The notes under the pieces: generated by a model
Told to the model about the DNA's origin: nothing
The model's database searches: none
Seen by the model: the letters and a program-made list of their open reading frames with translations, nothing else
Made by a program: the position numbers and the translations under genes
From: Chlamydiota bacterium
GTDB taxonomy: Bacteria; Chlamydiota; Chlamydiia; Chlamydiales; Rhabdochlamydiaceae
Direction: 5' to 3'
Length of the DNA stretch: 13,584 nt
Assembly: GCA_011065235.1 (NCBI GenBank)
Contig: JAAKFB010000020.1
Location: forward strand, 1-13,584
Part shown: piece by piece, positions 1 to 6,252 of the stretch
Layout: each line of letters begins with the position of its first letter
Numbering within the stretch: the first letter of the stretch is position 1

Positions 1-311
1 ATAGAAGGGTCATCAAAGAGCAAGGAGCTGGAGCGCTAATCCCACCTAGGAGAAATGCAAAATGGGATCCGATAATGCAAGCAAGGAATCAACAAATGTC
101 AAAAAGGCAAGGGCAGCGGCTAGATCAAATAGGAATAAGTCTGTGGAGTAGGTTAACAGGATACTCGAGAAGGGCTCTTGTAGAAACAAGCTTCTCAAGG
201 ATAAATAGACTTTATGGTGGTAAGTTTTACTCTAGCAAAAAGGGTGAACAGGAAGTGGAAGGACATCTAAAATGCTTAATGATGAACCAGATGATGAGAA
301 AAGCGACATAA
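1..311 (+). CDS. IS5-group DDE transposase, C-terminal part (5' end outside window)
   Basis: The reading frame is open from the window edge to the TAA at 309-311, so only about 102 C-terminal residues are visible. It begins just before a GALIPPRRNAK motif, typical of IS5/IS4-type transposases shortly before the catalytic glutamate. It then shows YSRRALVE, the Y-(2)-R-(3)-E signature that carries the last acidic residue of the DDE triad. The lysine usually found seven residues after that glutamate is an asparagine here. The protein ends in the usual helical tail (CLMMNQMMRK). The first internal ATG, at 75, is not a true start because family sequence continues upstream of it. Whether the element is intact cannot be judged; no terminal inverted repeat could be assigned because the other end is not in the window. 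Confidence 0.85.
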   Translation, partial: RRVIKEQGAGALIPPRRNAKWDPIMQARNQQMSKRQGQRLDQIGISLWSRLTGYSRRALVETSFSRINRLYGGKFYSSKKGEQEVEGHLKCLMMNQMMRKAT

Positions 312-331
312 GATATCGCCCTCAAGAGACG

Positions 332-348
332 CTCTGTGCTCTCTGTGG
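332..348. repeat. CTCTGTG direct repeat (CACAGAG-type intergenic repeat)
   Basis: Two copies of CTCTGTG start at 332 and 341, a 9-bp period. On the minus strand this reads AACCACAGAGAGCACAGAG and is followed by more of the transposase-side spacer. Tandem CACAGAG-type strings of this kind occur between genes in many unrelated bacteria and are also translated as TTE/TER-rich tails in some small proteins. The repeat lies in the gap (312-366) between the transposase stop and the stop of the OGFr-like gene. No clear hairpin terminator was found in that gap, although a T-rich run occurs at 354-360. Confidence 0.4.
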
Positions 349-366
349 TTAAATTTTTTTCTGGGG

Positions 367-1062
367 TTAATGCACGGACCCTTTCCAATAGGAAAGAGTT
401 GTTGCTCCGATGTCTTTGGAATGCTTTTGGTAGACCCCTTCTAGAGCCTTCAGAAAGGCCTCTGCATGGGGCTTGAGACCATGGAGACAGAGCGATTCTA
501 AAATGCGACTGATCCGCAAATAATTGTGATTTCCGCGATTGTGATTTCCGCGATTGAGCCAATTCTTGGATTTTGCAACAAAATCTCGACTTGGGGCAAT
601 CTGCCCTTGTCCATCAATCGTAAAGCCATAGAACTTGAGCATCACCTTCAGTGATTTGAAAAGCTTCTCTTGAAGCACTTTGTCCCCTTTAAAGGCGGAC
701 ATTGTCTTCCCATCGGTCAGAGAGGCTGTCGGGTTGAACTTGCTTGCCCCTTTAAGCGGAAAAAGCCACTGGATGTAAGAATGATCTCCCTCAAGAGCGC
801 CATCATCCCTACTCCAAATCTCTTCGAGGGTTGCCCCTTGATCATTTTTTCCACCGCGGTAAAAATCTAAAATTGAAATTATAGACATGGGCTTGGGCTT
901 GGACCCTTGAAAGGGTTTGGGACACAGATCCATTGCCAGCAAAATAGGGGTTACAACTGCCGCTACCAGCATGGCCACAGCAATCGCAGCTGTGCTCAGG
1001 ATGTTACGTGAGGTGTGAATCTGATGAGAGAGGCTCTGCCAAACATTTTGAGTGATCTTCAT
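367..1062 (-). CDS. Membrane-anchored protein with opioid growth factor receptor (OGFr) conserved domain
   Basis: This 231-residue protein has a hydrophobic segment at about 20-44, then a region matching the OGFr conserved domain. Seen motifs are ILDFYRGGK (64-72), TLEEIW (78-83), DHSYIQWLFPL (93-103), SKFNP (107-111), a leucine/phenylalanine-rich helix ending MLKFYGF (141-147), and NHN-YLRISRILESL (178-190). The family is named after an animal receptor but has many bacterial members of unknown function, so no opioid role is implied. The start at 1062 overlaps the stop of the upstream substrate-binding-protein gene in an ATGA, so it is probably translated by coupling and is the last gene of the transporter operon. 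A 15-bp tandem duplication adds a second RGNHN (171-180). With its N-terminal membrane segment it could be an envelope protein or a secreted membrane effector; neither is shown by sequence alone. Confidence 0.8.
   Translation of the reverse strand: MKITQNVWQSLSHQIHTSRNILSTAAIAVAMLVAAVVTPILLAMDLCPKPFQGSKPKPMSIISILDFYRGGKNDQGATLEEIWSRDDGALEGDHSYIQWLFPLKGASKFNPTASLTDGKTMSAFKGDKVLQEKLFKSLKVMLKFYGFTIDGQGQIAPSRDFVAKSKNWLNRGNHNRGNHNYLRISRILESLCLHGLKPHAEAFLKALEGVYQKHSKDIGATTLSYWKGSVH
523..556. repeat. 15-bp tandem duplication inside the OGFr-like gene
   Basis: The unit GTGATTTCCGCGATT occurs twice in perfect tandem (526-540 and 541-555), and the period holds across about 34 bp. It is in frame and encodes RGNHN twice, directly before the conserved YLRISRIL segment. 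It looks like a recent slippage duplication. Confidence 0.9.
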
Positions 1063-1934
1063 GGAGATAGTATAGCATTTTGGAGGAATTCTGTCGCTAC
1101 CTGGGCCACATCTCTTTTTTGAATTTCAACTTGATAATTGAGCATAGACATTTGTTCATTCGATATCTTGCCGGCCAGTAGAGAGAGGACTGGGATCAAC
1201 TCGGGGTGCTTGTTAAGACATTTTTTGGAAATGACAGGTGCCACTTCATAATCGGACAAACAATTTTTATCATCTTTGAGAATGGTGAAGCGTTTATCGA
1301 CGAGCCTGCCATCTGTTGAAAAGCCCGAAACGACATCCATTCCCCCGCTCTGAAGTGAAAAATAGAGGAGAACCTGATCCATCAGCTTGGACTGGTTGAT
1401 TTGAGGGTAGGAGGACTTGAGCAGAGTCATTTCAGGACGGGCAGCAATCTCGGGATCAAAGGCGATTTTGTGATGGGGCTGGATATCTGAAATTGATTTT
1501 AAATTGGAATTGGCACGGGCAATGAGGACATATTGGTTGCAAAAACCGAGGCGATCAAGCCAGATCAAATTGTACTTCTCTTCGAAGGCCTGCTTCACAT
1601 GGGGATAGAGTGAGCCTTCCATTAAGGGCTCCTTCAAAATATCGAGAAGCGCCGTTGCGGTATATTCGCAGTACAGATCAATAGAGCCCGATTTCAGAGC
1701 ATTGAAACAAATTGCTGTCCCCTCGAGGTTAAAGCTGCGGTTGACTTTGAGAGAGGTGTTTTTTTCGATCAACTGAGCGAGTATCTCTCCTAGGATGCGT
1801 TGTTCGGTGCAGATTTTTCCCCCGATGGCAATGTCGTGTCTATGGCGAAAAGTCCCTAAACTAAGAGCAATAGCAGTGGTGAGAAAAATAAGGACAACTA
1901 TGAGGATTCTGAGTTTGAATTGCAGCTCTTTCAT
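1059..1934 (-). CDS. opuCC: Glycine betaine/choline-type ABC transporter substrate-binding protein (OpuAC/OsmF family)
   Basis: This 291-residue protein has a hydrophobic N-terminal segment (about 8-27) serving as signal peptide or membrane anchor; no lipobox cysteine is seen. The mature part begins with the family hallmark IGGKICTEQRILGEILAQL (37-55), followed by NLEGTAICFNALKSGSIDLY (69-88) and EYTATAL. These match the OpuCC/ProX/OsmF group, which binds quaternary ammonium compatible solutes outside the membrane and delivers them to the permease. The start codon overlaps the permease stop by one base (TGATG), and its own stop overlaps the OGFr-like start, so the genes are co-translated. In this obligate-host type of bacterium it probably scavenges betaine or a related osmolyte from the host cell. 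Substrate identity is inferred from the family; aromatic-cage residues were not mapped. Confidence 0.87.
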   Translation of the reverse strand: MKELQFKLRILIVVLIFLTTAIALSLGTFRHRHDIAIGGKICTEQRILGEILAQLIEKNTSLKVNRSFNLEGTAICFNALKSGSIDLYCEYTATALLDILKEPLMEGSLYPHVKQAFEEKYNLIWLDRLGFCNQYVLIARANSNLKSISDIQPHHKIAFDPEIAARPEMTLLKSSYPQINQSKLMDQVLLYFSLQSGGMDVVSGFSTDGRLVDKRFTILKDDKNCLSDYEVAPVISKKCLNKHPELIPVLSLLAGKISNEQMSMLNYQVEIQKRDVAQVATEFLQNAILSP

Positions 1935-2569
1935 CAGATATCCACTCTAAGCCACTTTTCAACCCAGGTCATTCCCCATTCAAAGAAAATGGCGAGGATG
2001 GCCGCGGGAATCGTCCCAGCAAGAACGAGTTGGACATTCATGGTCCGAAGGCCTTGTAAAATGAGATCTCCAAGCCCCCCTGAGCCCACGAGGCTTGCAA
2101 GTGTGCACATGCCGATGGTCCACACCCCTGCGATACGCACACCGGCCATGATCATCGGAATCGCATGGGGCGCTTGCACGAGGAAGAGAATTTGCCGTTT
2201 GGTCATCCCCAAACCTGTTGCGATATCGATCATTTGCGGACTTGTTTGCCGAATACCTGTATAGGTATTGGTCAAAACCGGAGAAATCGCATAAAGTGAA
2301 AGGGCAATCACACCGGGAAGATATCCCGTTGTTGGGATGGAAACAAACTGGCAGATGCCGACTAGTGCAATCACGATCACCGCAATCATAGCAAGGCCCG
2401 GTATCGTCTGTATGAGCGAAATGCCCCTGATGACCAAAAGTGTGGTTTTTTGATTCCGTTTGCGGCTCAAATAAAACCCAAGGGGCAATGCAATGCAAAG
2501 AGCGATCAAAAGAGCAGACAGGCTGATGAATAGATGCTGAGCGGTTTTTTCTAAAATCGTGTTAAACAT
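1934..2569 (-). CDS. opuCB: Glycine betaine/choline-type ABC transporter permease (OpuCB/ProW-like)
   Basis: This 211-residue integral membrane protein has about five to six hydrophobic helices. SLIQTIPGLA (51-60) is a classic motif of this permease family, and the cytoplasmic EAA-type coupling loop lies at about 115-134 (IATGLGMTKRQILF). LVGSGGLGDLI (160-170) is also characteristic. It forms the translocation path of the compatible-solute importer and docks the ATPase. It overlaps the ATPase gene by 8 bp upstream and the substrate-binding gene by 1 bp downstream. OpuC systems often have two permease genes; only one is present here, so a homodimer is expected. The open frame at 1980-2498 on the same strand is an out-of-frame shadow. 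Confidence 0.88.
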   Translation of the reverse strand: MFNTILEKTAQHLFISLSALLIALCIALPLGFYLSRKRNQKTTLLVIRGISLIQTIPGLAMIAVIVIALVGICQFVSIPTTGYLPGVIALSLYAISPVLTNTYTGIRQTSPQMIDIATGLGMTKRQILFLVQAPHAIPMIMAGVRIAGVWTIGMCTLASLVGSGGLGDLILQGLRTMNVQLVLAGTIPAAILAIFFEWGMTWVEKWLRVDI

Positions 2570-3509
2570 GGCGAATCAAACTCTCTAAAAATTCACTGCG
2601 AGGCAAATCGCCCAAGTAGGTTTGTTCATTATAGACTCCTACAGCTTCGGTTTCAGTGATCTTGAAAGTGGTGAGCGTCTCCATCAAAGAGGCATTCAAA
2701 GAAAGCTGTGGGTGAGTTTTCTGTTTGCCCGGCCTCAGGCAAGTAATATATTCCTGTAGAGATTGCGTCTGCAAAATCAGCTGAAAGCGATCCTTGCCCA
2801 AAAAAGCATCAACAAAAGCGTTAGCTGGGCTCTCGATCAATTCCTTGGGGCTTGCAATTTGCAGCAGTTTCCCCTCTTCAAAAATGGCAATCCGGTCTCC
2901 CATTTTAACAGCTTCGCTCAAATCATGGGTCACAAAAACGATTGTTCGACGGATTTTCGATTGGATCTCTAAAAATTCTTGCTGCAATTGCTCGCGCATC
3001 AAAGGATCGAGCGCGCCAAACGGCTCGTCCATTAAAATCACAGGGGGGTCAGCAGCTAGGGCACGCGCAACACCTATTCTTTGTTTTTGACCGCCACTGA
3101 GTTTGCCGGGTTTCACATCGCGAAAGGTCTCAGGCTCTAGCCCGACCATTGTGAGTAGTGCACCCACGCGGTCTGCAATTTTCTTCTCGTTCCATCCGAG
3201 GAGCCTTGGGACAATTCCCACGTTTTCCCCAACGGTCATATGAAGGAAAAGGCCAATGTGCTGGATTGCATAGCCAATGTGGCGACGCAAATCGATCGGA
3301 TCGAGGTCTAAAAGATTTTTTCCTTTAAAAAGAATTTTGCCAGTAGTCGGCTCGATGAGGCGATTGATCAGACGCAGGGCCGTTGTTTTTCCGCTGCCGC
3401 TGCGTCCTAATAAGACTAAAATTTCCCCTTCTTTGACTTCAAAAGACAAATTTTGCACGGCGAAAGAATTTGGAGCATACTCCTTAGAGACGTTCTCAAA
3501 GAGAATCAT
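2562..3509 (-). CDS. opuCA: Glycine betaine/choline-type ABC transporter ATP-binding protein (OpuCA/ProV-like)
   Basis: A complete ABC ATPase of 315 residues: Walker A GRSGSGKTT (35-43), Q-loop glutamine at about 83, signature LSGGQ (137-141), Walker B VILMDEP (157-163) and H-loop histidine at about 195. It powers the importer formed with the next two genes. After residue 240 there is a tail of about 75 residues. Its last part (about 272-305) resembles a single, degenerate CBS-type half, where OpuCA/ProV proteins usually carry two CBS domains that sense ionic strength. The gene is first in the operon; the start at 3509 is the only ATG ahead of the ENVSKEY strand, with just a weak GGG-type ribosome site two bases away. 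Upstream is the 64-bp gap shared with divergent aroG. Confidence 0.9.
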   Translation of the reverse strand: MILFENVSKEYAPNSFAVQNLSFEVKEGEILVLLGRSGSGKTTALRLINRLIEPTTGKILFKGKNLLDLDPIDLRRHIGYAIQHIGLFLHMTVGENVGIVPRLLGWNEKKIADRVGALLTMVGLEPETFRDVKPGKLSGGQKQRIGVARALAADPPVILMDEPFGALDPLMREQLQQEFLEIQSKIRRTIVFVTHDLSEAVKMGDRIAIFEEGKLLQIASPKELIESPANAFVDAFLGKDRFQLILQTQSLQEYITCLRPGKQKTHPQLSLNASLMETLTTFKITETEAVGVYNEQTYLGDLPRSEFLESLIRHV

Positions 3510-3573
3510 CGCCCTACACTATAGCATCATAAGGTGTATTGTATACAAATTTTCCTTCTGCTAAGTTGGTAGT
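3510..3573. promoter_or_regulatory. Divergent intergenic region between transporter operon and aroG
   Basis: This 64-bp gap must hold promoters for both directions. On the minus strand TATAGT (complement of 3518-3523) is five of six to the -10 consensus but sits only about 8 bp from the transporter start, with no good -35. A palindrome TTGTATACAA lies at 3539-3548 and includes a weak plus-strand -10 (TATACA, 3542-3547). These are suggestive only; no clear operator or riboswitch is visible. Confidence 0.3.
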
Positions 3574-4599
3574 ATGCATTTGATACCACCCATCGATCTC
3601 AAAGGGCAATATCCCTTGAGCCGAAAAGCTGAAGAGTTTGTCGCTAAAAGCCGTCAATTAGTCATCCAAATCTTAGAAAAGCAAGACCCCCGCTTACTGG
3701 TCATCGTAGGCCCCTGCTCGATCCATAATGTCGAAGAGGGTTTGGAATACGCCAAACAGTTGAAAAAATTGGCTAAAGAGGTGGAAGACTCGTGTTTCGT
3801 TGTGATGCGCGCTTATTTAGAAAAACCACGCACCCGCCAAGGATGGAAGGGGATCGTCCACGACCCTCATCTCAACGGATCCCATGACATAAGCCAAGGG
3901 CTTGCCTATGCGCGCTCCTTCCTCACTCAGCTCGCTGAAATGGGCGTCCCCGCAGCGACTGAATTTCTCACGCCTCATCTCGCCCCCTATATCGAAGATT
4001 TGATCACTTGGGGTTGCATCGGCGCTCGTACCACTTCCTCGCAGGTCCATCGCCTCCTCGCATCGCACCTTCCCATGCCGGTTGGGTTCAAAAACACCGT
4101 GGACGGGAACATCTCCTGCGCAATCAACGGAGTCCATGTTGCTCGCCATCCTCATATGTTCATGCACATCTGCGAAACGGGAAAACTCCGCCAAGTAAAA
4201 AGCGTCGGCAATCCCCACGCCCACGTGATCCTCCGCGGATCCAATACAGGCACCAATTACAACGCTGAGACAGTTCAAAAAACTCTCACAGAGTTGCGCC
4301 AATTGGAGCTCCCCCCACGCCTTCTCATCGACTGCTCACATGGAAACTGCCAAGGACAATACTTTAAACAAAAAGAAGTCTTTCAAAATGTGATTGAACA
4401 AATCCAACAAGGGAATTCACACATTTTGGGAATCATGTTGGAAAGCGATCTGGAAGCGGGTTCTCAAAAAATCCCCGCTCATTTAGAGGAGTTGCAGCAA
4501 GGGGTTTCGATCACTGATCCCTGCTTGGACTTTTCCACGACAGCCGAGCTTCTAACCTCGGTGTCATCGTTGATGTCGATGAGCTTGACCCATAACTGA
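3574..4599 (+). CDS. aroG: 3-deoxy-D-arabino-heptulosonate 7-phosphate synthase, class I (AroG type)
   Basis: DAHP synthase condenses phosphoenolpyruvate and erythrose 4-phosphate, the first step of the shikimate pathway to aromatic compounds. The 341-residue protein is close to the usual 350. Family motifs are GPCSIH (46-51), EKPRTRQGWKG (83-93), GARTTSSQVHR (150-160), HVILRGSNTGTNY (217-229) and IDCSHGN (252-258). Metal ligands match E. coli AroG: C48, H256, E290 (in MLESDL) and D315 (in ITDPCL). The start ATG at 3574 lacks a good Shine-Dalgarno sequence, but it is the first in-frame ATG and places GPCSIH at a reasonable distance. The 3' end overlaps the convergent lipoprotein gene by 121 bp; the conserved C-terminal ITDPCLDF lies inside the overlap, so the aroG end is genuine. 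Feedback specificity was not assessed. Confidence 0.95.
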   Translation: MHLIPPIDLKGQYPLSRKAEEFVAKSRQLVIQILEKQDPRLLVIVGPCSIHNVEEGLEYAKQLKKLAKEVEDSCFVVMRAYLEKPRTRQGWKGIVHDPHLNGSHDISQGLAYARSFLTQLAEMGVPAATEFLTPHLAPYIEDLITWGCIGARTTSSQVHRLLASHLPMPVGFKNTVDGNISCAINGVHVARHPHMFMHICETGKLRQVKSVGNPHAHVILRGSNTGTNYNAETVQKTLTELRQLELPPRLLIDCSHGNCQGQYFKQKEVFQNVIEQIQQGNSHILGIMLESDLEAGSQKIPAHLEELQQGVSITDPCLDFSTTAELLTSVSSLMSMSLTHN

Positions 4600-4988
4600 T
4601 GCTTCCAATCTGCGTAGACCTCGCCGTCGCACGTGATAATTTCCGCCCTATACGAAAGCAAGCCCCCCGTCTCTTTGAACTTTTCATTCACGAGAAAATA
4701 GGTTTCATACCCAATCTTGCTACAGATCGGATATTCGACCACATCCTCTGAAAAATCGTGAAATAAAATGGAGAGGCGCAAAATTGGATCAAAACGCATG
4801 GCTTGCTTATTTAGCCACCATTCAGCGACGATCATCTGGCCACTTGGAGGTGTGCGCGGATCGGGCGAGCCCACATTAGTGCTGGCCAAATAGCTCGGGC
4901 TAATCTTTTGTTGATGCACCACAAGAGCTGAGCGATCACACCCAACTAAACCCAGAAAAAATAGAATGAGAACATATCGTAAAATCAT
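4479..4988 (-). CDS. Putative lipoprotein of unknown function
   Basis: This 169-residue protein starts with a short lipoprotein signal: charged start, hydrophobic core, then the lipobox LVGC with the cysteine at 18. That predicts export and lipidation. The rest has motifs such as GSPDPRTPPSGQ (41-52) and VAEWWLN (54-60), then a beta-rich middle ending near HQLWVKLID. No known enzyme family was recognised; it may be a conserved chlamydial envelope protein, which is inference. The start is well supported: AGGTGA (complement of 4992-4997) lies three bases before the ATG. The last 40 codons lie antisense to the conserved end of aroG, so the hydrophilic tail after about residue 130 may be a late extension overprinted on aroG. 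Confidence 0.72.
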   Translation of the reverse strand: MILRYVLILFFLGLVGCDRSALVVHQQKISPSYLASTNVGSPDPRTPPSGQMIVAEWWLNKQAMRFDPILRLSILFHDFSEDVVEYPICSKIGYETYFLVNEKFKETGGLLSYRAEIITCDGEVYADWKHQLWVKLIDINDDTEVRSSAVVEKSKQGSVIETPCCNSSK

Positions 4989-4996
4989 GAATCACC

Positions 4997-5002
4997 TATA
5001 AT
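4997..5002 (+). promoter_or_regulatory. -10 element TATAAT of the Nudix gene
   Basis: A perfect TATAAT lies in the 44-bp gap between the lipoprotein and Nudix starts. No -35 match is seen 16-18 bp upstream. Transcription would begin near 5009, downstream of the GTG at 5006 but upstream of the ATG at 5033, which favours the later start. The element overlaps the lipoprotein's ribosome site on the other strand. Confidence 0.45.
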
Positions 5003-5032
5003 CGTGTGAAAACCCACTTTTTTCAAGGGAAA

Positions 5033-5530
5033 ATGTCAGAATCTGTCAGTTGCGTGATATTTAATGAGGCCAAGACCCAAGTCCTCCTCATCAAAAGACG
5101 GGATATCCCCGTCTGGGTCCTTCCTGGAGGGGGGATCAAGTCTGGAGAAGCCCCCGAAATGGCTGCCCAGCGAGAGGCCGAGGAAGAGACAGGCCTCAAG
5201 GTTAAAATCACTCGAAAAGTGGCCCATTATACCCCCTTAAATCGGCTCACAAGGCCCACCCACTTCTACGAATGCTCCCCTATAGAGGGGATTCCTCAAA
5301 TCGGCCCTGAAACCCGAGAAATCGCCTTTTTCCCCCTCGATGCCCTCCCAGCTAAGCTCGTCCCCTTCTATAAGCTTTGGATCGCCGATGCAGCCACATT
5401 CAACCCCACGCCGATTAAAAAAAAGATTTACAAGACCTCCTACTGGACCTTCCTCCATTATCTCCTCTGTCACCCTCTTCTGGTGGCTCAATTCCTCCTG
5501 ACCCGCCTAGGGATCCATTTTAATAGATAA
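5033..5530 (+). CDS. Nudix hydrolase family protein
   Basis: A 165-residue protein with a complete Nudix box, G-x5-E-x7-RE-x2-EE-x-G-L, in the stretch GGIKSGEAPE to REAEEETGL (about residues 33-55 from this start). Such enzymes hydrolyse nucleoside diphosphates linked to another group X, using the box glutamates to bind Mg2+. The substrate cannot be told from the sequence; the C-terminal 35 residues are basic and aromatic-rich (KKKIYKTSYWTF). An in-frame GTG at 5006 would add nine residues. The ATG at 5033 is preferred because AAGGGA precedes it closely and the TATAAT at 4997-5002 would place the transcript start after the GTG. It diverges from the lipoprotein gene. Confidence 0.85.
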   Translation: MSESVSCVIFNEAKTQVLLIKRRDIPVWVLPGGGIKSGEAPEMAAQREAEEETGLKVKITRKVAHYTPLNRLTRPTHFYECSPIEGIPQIGPETREIAFFPLDALPAKLVPFYKLWIADAATFNPTPIKKKIYKTSYWTFLHYLLCHPLLVAQFLLTRLGIHFNR

Positions 5531-5548
5531 AATAGTTGCAAAGTCTAG

Positions 5549-5577
5549 TTGACAAAATAGTCGTTTTTTGTAAAAAT
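5549..5577 (+). promoter_or_regulatory. Candidate promoter for the twin-CX3C membrane protein gene
   Basis: TTGACA (5549-5554) is a perfect -35, followed after 16-17 bp by TAAAAA/AAAAAT (5571-5577), a weak -10, in an AT-rich gap. A second perfect TATAAT at 5617-5622 has no -35 partner and lies within the annotated coding start. Confidence 0.4.
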
Positions 5578-5610
5578 CATTCTTTTAATAATTCAGAATA
5601 ATGGATAAAA

Positions 5611-6171
5611 ATGGGATATAATATTTTAGGAAGATCAGCTATGTTTTTAACGATTGCTGGAGGGCTTTACGATGTGTACACACAGGTTTCTAATGCCTTC
5701 AGTAATGTACAAGATATGCAAGGCCTTGCTCTGTATAAAGAACAATTCGTTGAATTGTCTAGTAAACTCAATTCTATACGGGAGAGGGCTTCCTATGAGA
5801 ATTGCTTCAAGACTTGTACAGCCCATGTTTCCTCTTTTTCCGAAGAATATTGCACAACAAACTGCAAACTCATGGATTCATTATATCAAACAGGCATAGA
5901 GACCTTAGATTCGGCAGTGGAACTATTTAATAAGTCTAATGTATCTGCTTTCAGAAATTTCAATATGTCTACAGCAGCAGCGATTGGTGCTGTCGTATTC
6001 ACAACCTATTTCTTGTATCAGCTCTATTCCCAAACAGGGAAGGGTGACGAGGAGGGGCGGCTTGGCAAAGTCGCAGCCGGCCCAAATTCACAAAAGCCGA
6101 CGAAGCGTGATATAACTACACCAACCTCTCAAGGCCACACCTACAATCTACGCTCCAGAACCAGAACTTAA
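5611..6171 (+). CDS. Hypothetical membrane protein with twin CX3C motif
   Basis: This 186-residue protein matches no family I can name. It has a weakly hydrophobic start (about 9-20), a helical region with possible coiled coil (about 30-62), then C65-x3-C69, eleven residues, C81-x3-C85. A further helix follows, then one strong membrane segment (about 119-139) and a polar basic tail ending NLRSRTRT. The cysteine spacing matches the twin CX3C pattern of mitochondrial small TIM chaperones, but this may be coincidence. The start is uncertain: ATG 5611 has no Shine-Dalgarno site, whereas ATG 5641 (residue 11) is preceded by AGGAAGA at 5628-5634 with good spacing. The gene is richer in A+T than its neighbours and is followed by unusual hairpins, suggesting acquired DNA. 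It is isolated, not in an obvious operon. Confidence 0.65.
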   Translation: MGYNILGRSAMFLTIAGGLYDVYTQVSNAFSNVQDMQGLALYKEQFVELSSKLNSIRERASYENCFKTCTAHVSSFSEEYCTTNCKLMDSLYQTGIETLDSAVELFNKSNVSAFRNFNMSTAAAIGAVVFTTYFLYQLYSQTGKGDEEGRLGKVAAGPNSQKPTKRDITTPTSQGHTYNLRSRTRT

Positions 6172-6197
6172 ACGCTATTTTTGATAATTGGTGTGAA

Positions 6198-6252
6198 CCC
6201 CGTCCTGAAGGACGGGGAATGATTTGGAAGGGGCTTCGTACCCCTGCCAAAT
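6198..6252. repeat. Two consecutive strong hairpins, possible IS200/IS605 end or structured RNA
   Basis: Hairpin 1 is a perfect 8-bp stem, CCCCGTCC/GGACGGGG (6198-6205 and 6210-6217), with loop TGAA. Hairpin 2 pairs ATTTGG with CCAAAT (6222-6227, 6247-6252) and AGGGG with CCCCT (6229-6233, 6241-6245), around one mismatch and a 7-base loop. Neither is followed by a T-run, so they are poor intrinsic terminators. Hairpins of the CCCCGTCC-GGACGGGG type are typical of IS200/IS605 ends next to tnpB genes; no tnpA or tnpB is present, so this would be a remnant. The rest of the 6172-6324 gap holds only an ATTTAAAT palindrome (6256-6263) and no gene. Confidence 0.5.

Noticed and set aside
227..562. 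Minus-strand open frame of 111 residues overlapping the OGFr-like gene end
   Set aside because: It is out of frame with the well-supported OGFr-like gene and shows no family motifs; its TTESTER stretch only reflects translation of the CACAGAG repeat.
1980..2498. Minus-strand open frame of 172 residues within the permease gene
   Set aside because: Shadow of the permease in another frame; His/Asp/Cys-rich composition and no recognisable motif.
3539..3548. TTGTATACAA as a transcription-factor operator upstream of aroG
   Set aside because: A 10-bp AT-rich palindrome is expected by chance fairly often, and it matches no operator I can name.
3817..4302. Antisense open frame of 161 residues across aroG
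   Set aside because: aroG has complete catalytic motifs here; the antisense product resembles no family and has no ribosome site that I could see.
6198..6217. Intrinsic terminator for the membrane protein gene
   Set aside because: The stem is strong but followed by AATGATTTGG, not a T-run, so ordinary Rho-independent termination is unlikely.
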